A DNA stretch of 19,637 nt. Origin: Ignavibacteria bacterium UBA6688. Its GTDB lineage: Bacteria; Bacteroidota; Ignavibacteria; UBA10030. Shown here in pieces: positions 6,597-13,799 of the stretch. The stretch is from contig DKJQ01000057.1 in assembly GCA_002454845.1 (NCBI GenBank), forward strand, positions 1 through 19,637, written 5' to 3'. The translations under genes and the position numbers were made by a program. A model generated the notes under the pieces. That model did no database searches. It was not told where the DNA came from and was given only the letters and a program-made list of their open reading frames with translations. How positions within the stretch are numbered: position 1 is the stretch's first letter; every line of letters starts with the position of its first letter.

Positions 6597-7991
6597 GTGA
6601 GTGAAGAACAGCAACATATCGAAGAAACGCCGCGCGAGCTTATTGAAGTCGACGACGAGCTGATGCAGGATATCGAGGAGTTGGTCCATTCCAAGTCGGA
6701 TTTCCTCATCCTCAACATCCTCCGGGATCTGTACCCTGCCGACATCGCTCACATCATTAACCGTCTGGAGACGGACGAAGAGGCGGAGTACGTCTTTAAG
6801 CTTGTACCGGAGGAACTTGCCGGCGATGCGATTCTGGAGGTAAGTGAATCGCGGCGCGAGCTGCTGCTCCACAACCTGCCGAAGGGAAAACTGACGCGGC
6901 TTGTGGGAGGGATGGATTCGGATGACGCCGCCGATATCGTCGCCGAGTTGCCGGAGGAACGGGCTGAGGAGGTCCTCGAGACAATGGATGTTGAAGACTC
7001 CTCTGAAGTCCAGGAGTTGCTCCGGTACGATGAGAACACCGCCGGCGGCATCATGGCGAAAGAGGTCGCCGTCGCGAACCAAAAGGACACGATCAAGCAG
7101 GCGATCCGCGTCGTCCGGAAGATGGCAAAAGAGCATAAGAACATTTACAACGTCTTCGTGGTCGACGATGATGGTGTGGTGGTCGGCGTGGTCTCCCTGC
7201 AGGAGCTGCTCCTGCACGCTCCGAACAAACGGGTCAACAAGTTGATGACCACCGACTTCGTCAGCGCCAATACCGACATGGACCAGGAGGAAGTGGCGCA
7301 GTTGTTCAAGCGGTACGATATTATTTCGTTGCCGGTCACGGACAAGGCCGGGAAGCTTGTCGGACGCATCACGGTGGACGATATCGTCGACGTGCTGGAG
7401 GAAGAGCATGAAGAAGATGTCGCGCGGATGGTCGGCTCCGACGCGGACGAAATGGAACACCGATCCCCCGCCCAGATCGCCATGCTCCGCCTGCCGTGGA
7501 TCATGATCACCCTCCTGATTCAATTCATGGCCGGCATTGTGGTGCACAAGTTCAGCGCAACCCTGGAAAAGGTCATTCTCCTCGCATCGTTCATGCCGAT
7601 CATCTCGGCCCTCTCGGGCAACACCGGGCTCCAGGCAGCCGCTGTCATCGTCCGGGGGTTGGCCACTGGACATGTTGACCCGAATCGTTGGTGGATCCCG
7701 ATCAGACGCCAGGTCCAGACTTCGCTCATCCTGGGATCCGCGTGCGGCTTCATCCTTGGCCTGGTCGGCGCCCTGTGGCATGGGACCGCGGTGTTCGGGG
7801 TCGTGGTGGGGCTCTCCATGTTCCTCTCGATCAATATTTCCGGCTTTATCGGCTCCACGACGCCGATGATCTCCAAGCGGCTCGGGTTCGACCCGGCGGT
7901 CACGGCCGGTCCGTTTGAGACCGCGTTCCAGGATGTCATCGGAATCTCGATCTTCCTGACCATTTCAACGTTCGCGCTCCAATGGCTCTGA
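6597..7991 (+). CDS. mgtE: Magnesium transporter MgtE
   Basis: MgtE is a dimeric, channel-like Mg2+ transporter of the cytoplasmic membrane, gated by Mg2+ binding to its cytosolic domains. The 464 residues show the full architecture: an acidic helical MgtE-N domain (about 30-150), a pair of CBS domains (about 153-270), a connecting helix rich in acidic residues, and five predicted membrane helices from residue 297. GNTGLQAAAVIVRGLATG (341-358) and FDPAVTAGPFETAFQD (431-446) are conserved pore-region segments. The start is GTG at 6597, 27 bp after rsmA; AAGGA lies too far upstream to be a good ribosome site, so coupling to rsmA translation is plausible. The PAP2 gene follows after 25 bp. Confidence 0.96.
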   Translation: MSEEQQHIEETPRELIEVDDELMQDIEELVHSKSDFLILNILRDLYPADIAHIINRLETDEEAEYVFKLVPEELAGDAILEVSESRRELLLHNLPKGKLTRLVGGMDSDDAADIVAELPEERAEEVLETMDVEDSSEVQELLRYDENTAGGIMAKEVAVANQKDTIKQAIRVVRKMAKEHKNIYNVFVVDDDGVVVGVVSLQELLLHAPNKRVNKLMTTDFVSANTDMDQEEVAQLFKRYDIISLPVTDKAGKLVGRITVDDIVDVLEEEHEEDVARMVGSDADEMEHRSPAQIAMLRLPWIMITLLIQFMAGIVVHKFSATLEKVILLASFMPIISALSGNTGLQAAAVIVRGLATGHVDPNRWWIPIRRQVQTSLILGSACGFILGLVGALWHGTAVFGVVVGLSMFLSINISGFIGSTTPMISKRLGFDPAVTAGPFETAFQDVIGISIFLTISTFALQWL

Positions 7992-8016
7992 CTTCCCTAC
8001 CACGTCTTCGCTCTGC

Positions 8017-8976
8017 ATGAACATCCGACGATTTGTGTCTCATTGGTCCCCGGTCGATGTCGTTTCCATCGCCTTCCTCCTCTTTCTCGTCGCCCTGAAC
8101 CTGATCTTCTTTTCCCGTGTCGAGGCTTGGTCCTTGTTGGTGGGAATCAACCTCGCCGTCATCGCGGGCATCCTGCTCCTGGCCCATGCAGCCGACACGC
8201 ATCGGACGAAGCTCCTTGTCGGTCTCCACCGGTGGTACTGTTATCCGTTCGTCATCTTTGTCTTTAAAGAACTGTACCTGATGGTTCGCCCCATTCATCC
8301 GATCGATTATGACGCGTTGCTGATCCGGATCGACCATGCCATGTTCGGGGTGAACCCGACCCAATGGCTGGGACAATTCGCTCATCCGGTGCTGACGGAA
8401 GTTTTGCAGGTTGCCTACTTTTCGTACTACCTGCTCTTTATTATTCTGGGCGTCGAAATTTACCGGCGGTACGCCATTGAGGAGTTCGATAAGGCCGCCT
8501 TCCTGATCGTCTACGGTTTCTATCTCTCTTACCTCGGGTACTTCCTCCTGCCGGGAATCGGACCCCGCTTCACGCTCCACGACTTTGCGTTGATGGATAC
8601 CGAGCTCCCCGGCCTCTTCTTCACGCAATACCTTCGCGATTTTATCAACGCCGCGGAATCGATCCCCAGGAACCACCCGAACCCCGCCGACGTGGTTCAA
8701 CGCGATGTCTTTCCCAGCGGCCACACTCAGATGACGCTCATTATTACGTTCCTCGCGTTTCGGTACAAAGTCAAAGCGCGGTGGCTTCTGACCTCCCTCG
8801 CCGTGCTGCTCGTGATCGGCACCGTGTATCTCCGCTACCATTACGTCATCGACCTGATTGCCGGGGCCGCGTTCACGTGGCTGACCTTCTGGTCGGGAGA
8901 CCGGATTGAAGCCTGGTGGAGCACGAAGATGCGCGCGGGTGCCGGTCCCCTTGAAACTCACCCCAATTCTCCCTAA
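8017..8976 (+). CDS. PAP2-superfamily membrane phosphatase/phosphotransferase
   Basis: The 319-residue protein is a polytopic membrane enzyme of the PAP2 superfamily (lipid phosphatases and Aur1-type inositolphosphotransferases). Conserved residues are K84-x6-R91-P92, GPR at 182-184, FPSGHT at 232-237 with the catalytic His236, and R273, H275 and D279 in the final motif (RYHYVID). Hydrophobic segments near 16-32, 40-56, 73-90, 127-146, 160-180, 240-248, 258-272 and 278-292 suggest about six to eight helices. Possible substrates are undecaprenyl pyrophosphate, phosphatidate or another lipid phosphate; the GPR and FPSGHT pattern leans towards the PAP2_3/AUR1-like branch. It lies 25 bp after mgtE in the same run of genes. 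Confidence 0.88.
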   Translation: MNIRRFVSHWSPVDVVSIAFLLFLVALNLIFFSRVEAWSLLVGINLAVIAGILLLAHAADTHRTKLLVGLHRWYCYPFVIFVFKELYLMVRPIHPIDYDALLIRIDHAMFGVNPTQWLGQFAHPVLTEVLQVAYFSYYLLFIILGVEIYRRYAIEEFDKAAFLIVYGFYLSYLGYFLLPGIGPRFTLHDFALMDTELPGLFFTQYLRDFINAAESIPRNHPNPADVVQRDVFPSGHTQMTLIITFLAFRYKVKARWLLTSLAVLLVIGTVYLRYHYVIDLIAGAAFTWLTFWSGDRIEAWWSTKMRAGAGPLETHPNSP

Positions 8977-9022
8977 GTTTTCCGCAACATATGTTTCTTC
9001 ATCACGTAGCTTCAACGGGAAT

Positions 9023-9289
9023 ATGACTCAGGAACAACTGCTGAGAGAGCTCGAATCGCTGGCCTCAAACTGCGGTATCGCCGTACGGTATGAGAAGGGG
9101 GATTTTGAAGGGGGTTTTTGCATCCTCAAGACTGAACGGCTCGTCGTCATCAATAAGAAACTTGCCCCACCCCGAAAAGCGTCGCTCCTCGCACAGGGCC
9201 TTGCAGAGATCGGGATCGAGGACCGGTATCTGAAACCTGCGATCAGGGAATACATCGAGGACGAGCTTGCCCGGATCCCAAGGGCATGA
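9023..9289 (+). CDS. Uncharacterised small protein, 88 residues
   Basis: I do not recognise a function. The protein is small and soluble, with charged helices at the start (TQEQLLRELESLA) and end (IREYIEDELARIP) around a probable beta-hairpin core (AVRYEKGDFEGGFCILKTERLVVINKK). It has no signal peptide, membrane segment or obvious metal site. The pattern of a short basic strand pair followed by LLAQGLAEIGIEDRYLKPAIREYIEDE resembles conserved hypothetical proteins that I have an impression of from Bacteroidota/Chlorobi genomes, but I cannot name a family. The ATG at 9023 is preferred over a start at 8906 that would overlap the PAP2 gene. It lies between the PAP2 and LysE-type genes on the same strand. 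Confidence 0.75.
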   Translation: MTQEQLLRELESLASNCGIAVRYEKGDFEGGFCILKTERLVVINKKLAPPRKASLLAQGLAEIGIEDRYLKPAIREYIEDELARIPRA

Positions 9290-9386
9290 TCACGCCTCCC
9301 TGTTGCACCTCCGACCCAGTCGTGAGTGTCACTCGGCATTATTCGACAACGAACCTCAGACATTGCACTCTTAAGACCGGAGGCGC

Positions 9387-9998
9387 GTGGATTTTTCCCT
9401 TCTCGCTCAGGGTATCATCATAGGGTTTTCGATTGCCTTGCCCATTGGACCGATCGGCATCCTGTGTATCCGAAAGACGCTTGCGGAAAGCCACCTTTCG
9501 GGGATCGTCATCGGTTTGGGAGCTGCAACAGCCGATGCGCTGTACGGCTGCGTGGCGGGCTTCGGACTCACCTTCATCTCCGACCTTCTCCTCCGTGAGC
9601 AAATGTGGATTCGTCTGCTGGGTGGCGTGTTTCTTTGTTACCTGGGTATCAAAACGTTCCTCGCGCGCCCGGCAGAGCGCCCCGTTGAAGTGAACGGGCT
9701 CGGATTGTTCAGTTCCTATTTTTCCACCCTGATCCTTACACTCACAAACCCAATCACGATTGTCGCGTTCCTCGGGATCTTTGCCGCCCTGGGATTGGGA
9801 AACGGCATGAGCTATGGGCGGGCAGGGACGCTGGTTCTTGGAATTTTTTCCGGGTCGGTCCTCTGGTTCTTCCTCTTGAGCTCGGTGGTGATGCTTTTCC
9901 GCGAGAAGATCAGCCATGTCGGGCTCGGTTGGGTGAACCGGATAGCCGGGATGCTGATCATTCTCCTGGGTCTCGTTGCCATTCTGAGTTTCCGCTAG
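9387..9998 (+). CDS. LysE/RhtB-type amino acid exporter family protein
   Basis: The 203 residues and the hydrophobic profile (five to six helices) match the LysE superfamily of amino acid or small-metabolite exporters. The first helix carries the family's proline-glycine motif in GFSIALPIGPIG (residues 13-24), followed by RKTLAES and a GAATADALYGC segment that matches the conserved G-x3-D second helix. The FLCYLGIKTF segment around 90 is also typical. Substrate is not predictable. The start is GTG at 9387 with GGAGG at 9379-9383, a clear though close Shine-Dalgarno site. The gene follows the 88-residue protein by 97 bp and precedes the PP2C phosphatase by 42 bp. Confidence 0.88.
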   Translation: MDFSLLAQGIIIGFSIALPIGPIGILCIRKTLAESHLSGIVIGLGAATADALYGCVAGFGLTFISDLLLREQMWIRLLGGVFLCYLGIKTFLARPAERPVEVNGLGLFSSYFSTLILTLTNPITIVAFLGIFAALGLGNGMSYGRAGTLVLGIFSGSVLWFFLLSSVVMLFREKISHVGLGWVNRIAGMLIILLGLVAILSFR

Positions 9999-10040
9999 AT
10001 TCTGCTGCCGACACTTCATTACCGTACGGGAGAGGCTGGT

Positions 10041-12530
10041 ATGACCAAATTGAAACCGCTGTTTCCCTTCTTGCTTCTCCTGCTCGTTTCCGCCGTCGTT
10101 ATCCTCAATCTGTTTCCTGGATCGCACCCCCAGGGAGCGCTTGTTCTCCCGCTGGATTCCGACAGCGTTATTCAACGCTCACGCGAACTCATTGCGGAAC
10201 TGAGCCTTGATGTGACCGGGTATTCGCCCGATGCCCAGCTTCGCATGAACCGCCCCTTGATCCGTCAATCGCAGCGTGAACTGGGAATCGAGCGATCGAA
10301 CGTCCGGTTGCGGGACAGCCTTCCGGGGTACACCTGGCGTGTGCGATGGTCGCCTCGCACCGGGTTCGGACAACTGTTCCGGGAGGGGAACGGCAATGAA
10401 GAGGAACGGGTGAGGGATGCCGTGAGGAGAATGAAGGGGGAGCTTGTCTTCAACTTCGATACGAGAGGGACCCTGATCGGGTTCAGCAGGGTCGTGGCCG
10501 ATAGCGCAAAGATCGCATCGGTGAGCGCCGAAGAAGCGAAGCAGCTTGCGGTGGAGTTTATGGACCGATTCGCCGGGAACAAACAATGGTCGGGAGAAGA
10601 TACGGTCCGCGTGCCGCCGTTGGATCAGGGTTCAATTCAGTACTCCGTGAGGATGAGCGGCACCGAGGTCGAATCAGAGAAGAAGATTGAGCAGCCGCAT
10701 CGGACGGACTTTGAGTACGTCTGGGCCGCACGATCGACGGAACCGGACAACAAGATCCTCATCCGGGTGGGGATTGCCGGCGACGCTGTTTCCCGTTACG
10801 CCGTGGAATACCAGATCCCCGAGCAGTACAAACAAACGGATACCATGGGCGTTCACCAGGTGGTCGTCGTCCTGCTTTACTTCGGCCTCGCGGTGCTGAT
10901 GATTGTCCTGACCTTCAAGCGGATCCGTTCGTACGAGATCGGCTTTAAATTCGGCATGATCATCGGGATCGGCGGGGGAGTGTTGATGGCCCTGCAACTG
11001 TATCTGACACTCTATCGGGAAATGGGCTGGGAGATTATCCTTCCGGTTTTCTTCGCCCCGCTCTTCATCGGCGGCGCCCTGATTGTCCTTTGGGCGGTAA
11101 GCGAAGCAATAGGACGTGACGCCTGGAAGGAAAAATTCATTTCCATCGACCTGCTCTTCAAGGGCTCGGCGTTTCATTCCCGCGTCGGGATGTCCGTCAT
11201 CCGGGGACTCGCCCTCGGCGTTGGATCGTTCGCGGTCTGGCTGCTGTTGTTCCGGGGGGGAAGTATGGTTCTGAATCTCTGGATGGGCCTGCCGGGGGAA
11301 GATGCCGACCGGATGTTCGACAGCTTCAGCCCGTCGTTTCATGTCCTGGGAGCCAGTTTTATCAACGTGATGTACGTGTTTACCTTTTTCGTCCTGTTCG
11401 CGGTTTCATTCCTCAGAAAAAAAATCAGCTCGCTTCCGGCGATCGTCGCGATCGGAACCGTAGTGCTCGGACTTGGCTTCGGCGAGAACGTCCAGCCGTT
11501 ATCTGCTGGAATCGCCATCCAGCTTGGGATGGCGGCGATTGTGGTCTGGAGCTTCGTCCGGTACGATGTCCTCACCTCGTTCCTCGCCCTCTGGATGTTC
11601 ACGATCACAAAAGAGACGGCGACATTGCTCTTCACGGGCAACCCGGCGTACATGGGCTCGGCCTTCATGCTCCTGGGTCTCCTGGTTGTCATGATCCTCA
11701 TTTCCCTCCTCACCCTGTACCGGAAGAACGAGATTACCGATTTCGATTCGATCACACCGGCTTTCGCGCGCCACATCTCGGAACGCCAGAGACTGCAGCA
11801 GGAGTTGGAGATTGCGCGCCAGGTACAAATGAGCTTTCTCCCGAAAACCAATCCGAAGTTTGGGGGGCTCGACATCGCTTCACGCTGCGCCCCCGCCCTG
11901 GAGGTGGGGGGCGACTACTATGACTTCATGGAGCTTGGTGACAGAAAGCTAGGCGTTGCGGTAGGAGACGTCTCGGGCAAGGGAACGCAAGCGGCATTCT
12001 TTATGACGTTGACTAAGGGGTTCCTCCGCGCCCTTGCCGGCGTAACCGACTCCCCCGCGTCAATCCTTACCCGGATCAACAAACTCTTCTACGAGAACGT
12101 GGAGCGTGGAATCTTTATCAGCATGGTGTACGGGATCTTCGACACGGGAAAAAACAATCTCCGTTTCGCACGCGCGGGGCACAACCCCGTCCTGACGCGC
12201 AAGCATGGAGAGAGCCGGGTACGGATTCTTAACCCGATGGGACTGGCCCTGGGCCTTGACGAGGGGGAAAAGTTTTCCATGTCGATCCAGGAAATGGACA
12301 TTCCCTTCCAACCGGGCGACCTGTTTGTTTTCTACACCGATGGGCTCCCGGAAGGGATGAACAAGGCGATGGAAGAGTTCGGTGAGGAAAGGCTTCTCAA
12401 AGCAGTCGAGAAATACGCACACGGACCGGCCGCGGAGATCCTCGAGGGAGTCTTCAGCGAGATGAAACACTTCACCGGCAAGGCTAAACAACATGACGAC
12501 ATGACGATCGTCGTCGTGAAGGTGATCTAG
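10041..12530 (+). CDS. Membrane-bound PP2C/SpoIIE-type serine phosphatase (RsbU-like)
   Basis: This 829-residue sensor phosphatase probably removes phosphate from a serine of an anti-anti-sigma or similar partner. A membrane helix at about 7-25 leads into an extracytoplasmic domain (about 26-270), then roughly eight membrane helices to residue 560. A helical linker EIARQVQMSFLP (590-601) typical of RsbU-like proteins follows, then the SpoIIE catalytic domain to the C terminus. Metal-binding acidic residues are present: GGDYYDF (Asp625), VGDVSGKG (Asp643), YTDGLPEG (Asp767) and HDDMT (819-820), so the enzyme should be active. No anti-sigma partner gene is nearby. AGAGG lies 5 bp before the ATG. 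It is the last gene of the plus-strand run and is followed by a hairpin. Confidence 0.93.
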   Translation: MTKLKPLFPFLLLLLVSAVVILNLFPGSHPQGALVLPLDSDSVIQRSRELIAELSLDVTGYSPDAQLRMNRPLIRQSQRELGIERSNVRLRDSLPGYTWRVRWSPRTGFGQLFREGNGNEEERVRDAVRRMKGELVFNFDTRGTLIGFSRVVADSAKIASVSAEEAKQLAVEFMDRFAGNKQWSGEDTVRVPPLDQGSIQYSVRMSGTEVESEKKIEQPHRTDFEYVWAARSTEPDNKILIRVGIAGDAVSRYAVEYQIPEQYKQTDTMGVHQVVVVLLYFGLAVLMIVLTFKRIRSYEIGFKFGMIIGIGGGVLMALQLYLTLYREMGWEIILPVFFAPLFIGGALIVLWAVSEAIGRDAWKEKFISIDLLFKGSAFHSRVGMSVIRGLALGVGSFAVWLLLFRGGSMVLNLWMGLPGEDADRMFDSFSPSFHVLGASFINVMYVFTFFVLFAVSFLRKKISSLPAIVAIGTVVLGLGFGENVQPLSAGIAIQLGMAAIVVWSFVRYDVLTSFLALWMFTITKETATLLFTGNPAYMGSAFMLLGLLVVMILISLLTLYRKNEITDFDSITPAFARHISERQRLQQELEIARQVQMSFLPKTNPKFGGLDIASRCAPALEVGGDYYDFMELGDRKLGVAVGDVSGKGTQAAFFMTLTKGFLRALAGVTDSPASILTRINKLFYENVERGIFISMVYGIFDTGKNNLRFARAGHNPVLTRKHGESRVRILNPMGLALGLDEGEKFSMSIQEMDIPFQPGDLFVFYTDGLPEGMNKAMEEFGEERLLKAVEKYAHGPAAEILEGVFSEMKHFTGKAKQHDDMTIVVVKVI

Positions 12531-12567
12531 GGCGAGCGCCGGAACCCCTCCAATCCTGCCAGAAACC

Positions 12568-12600
12568 AGAAGCCGCGAGGAGTAATCCCCGGGGCCTTCT
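12568..12600. terminator. Hairpin between convergent genes, likely bidirectional terminator
   Basis: The 33 nt fold into a stem capped by a GTAA loop: the 5' arm (12568-12581) pairs with the 3' arm (12586-12600) at 12 positions, with two mismatches and one bulged C. It lies 38 bp past the PP2C stop and 28 bp past the lipoprotein stop, in the gap between two convergent genes. T-runs are short on both sides, so termination would depend mostly on the stem. Confidence 0.55.
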
Positions 12601-12627
12601 TGCATCAATCAAATACGAGTTGATTCG

Positions 12628-13548
12628 TCAGCCGCTTCCTTTTCCTCTCTGCTTCCATTGCTCATACAGGCGTTCCTGTTCGGGGGTCAGGATCGACCGG
12701 AACGCGGACTCAGCCCTTTTGAGAATATTTCCCACCGTGGTCCGAAGCTCTTTCTTATCCGTTTGCGTCTCGACTGCCTGCCTGATGGCAACTTCGGCCC
12801 CCCTGACGATGGCTCTTGCCTTCTCAAGCTGGTCTGGCGTCAAACTCAGGAGCCGGGCCAATTGATCGAGAGGTGAAGGAAGAGGATACGGCAGTTTGGG
12901 CTGAGCATGACGGCGCTTAAGATCGTTGTATTTCGCCAGTTGCTCCCGGTCGAGCAGGCTCTGAAACTGTGCACCGGTCCGTTTGAAAATAGACTCGATG
13001 GCTTCCTTCAGCTTTTCCCGCTCGTGAATTGTTTCCACCGCGTGCCGCAGAGCCAACTGCGCGTTATGGACAAGGACCCTGGCTTGTGTGATCTGCTCCG
13101 GTGTCAGCTCCAGGTGACGGGCCAACTGTTCCAGCGGAAGGACAAGCGGATAGGGCACACCCCCATGGTTCTTGATCTGGTGTTGACGGTTCTTCCAGCG
13201 TTCGTATTGTTCCGGTGTAAGGATTGCCCGGATCTCGGCATCAAGCCGGCTTTCCAGATCTGACACCCGCGCACGCAACTCTTCCCGCGTCATCTCCCCA
13301 CTCTTGTGCGCCCGCATCGCCGCCTCGACATCCTGGCGGAATTGTTTTAACGCGGCTTCGAGTTTTTCCCTCTGCTCGGGCGTCAGATCCAATGAATCAG
13401 AAGCCATGACGAACGCGAGGCTCATGTCGGCAAGAAGAGTTACCTCCTGCTGTGGTTCAGGCCCTGTCAAATTGGTATTGTTGGTACACCCTGGAACGAG
13501 CAGGAGCGCCAACAACAGGGCAAGCGACGTCATCAATGTGAATCTCAT
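12628..13548 (-). CDS. Lipoprotein with three LTxxQ (Spy/CpxP-like) repeats
   Basis: The 306-residue protein begins with a lipoprotein signal peptide (MRFTLMTSLALLL, lipobox LVPG with Cys21), so it is probably anchored on the outer side of a membrane. The rest is all-helical and made of three related units of about 85-90 residues (about 40-129, 131-217, 219-306). LTPEQ-type motifs lie at 55, 110, 148, 236 and 287, with a degenerate LLDREQ at 198. Units 2 and 3 both open with PYPL, PL(E/D)QLAR, then LTP(E/D)Q. LTxxQ motifs mark the Spy/CpxP family of periplasmic chaperones and stress sensors. The ATG at 13548 is fixed by GGAGG six bases upstream; a longer start at 13599 would hide the signal peptide. 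Confidence 0.85.
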   Translation of the reverse strand: MRFTLMTSLALLLALLLVPGCTNNTNLTGPEPQQEVTLLADMSLAFVMASDSLDLTPEQREKLEAALKQFRQDVEAAMRAHKSGEMTREELRARVSDLESRLDAEIRAILTPEQYERWKNRQHQIKNHGGVPYPLVLPLEQLARHLELTPEQITQARVLVHNAQLALRHAVETIHEREKLKEAIESIFKRTGAQFQSLLDREQLAKYNDLKRRHAQPKLPYPLPSPLDQLARLLSLTPDQLEKARAIVRGAEVAIRQAVETQTDKKELRTTVGNILKRAESAFRSILTPEQERLYEQWKQRGKGSG

Positions 13549-13799
13549 GGGAATCCTCCGAACCACGTTTTTATGAACTTTCCCGACCGTCAATTCCATG
13601 CAGGTATGACACGGGCTCTTTGAAAAAATTTAACCGCCCAGGAAAAATGTACCATGGGATCCGACCAATCGCAAGAAAGGGAAAGGAGACCAGAGGTGGC
13701 AAGTACACAGCAAGCACCGCGGGCGCTTTCGCCCATTCCAAAAGGAGCCGGCTTTTTCCAAAATCTGCCAAAGTTCTCCGCGGAACATTCCTCGAGATG

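Noticed and set aside
6270..7781. 503-residue open frame on the minus strand opposite rsmA/mgtE
   Set aside because: It is antisense to two unmistakable genes, shows the His/Asp/Arg-rich composition of a mirrored GC-rich frame, and matches no family.
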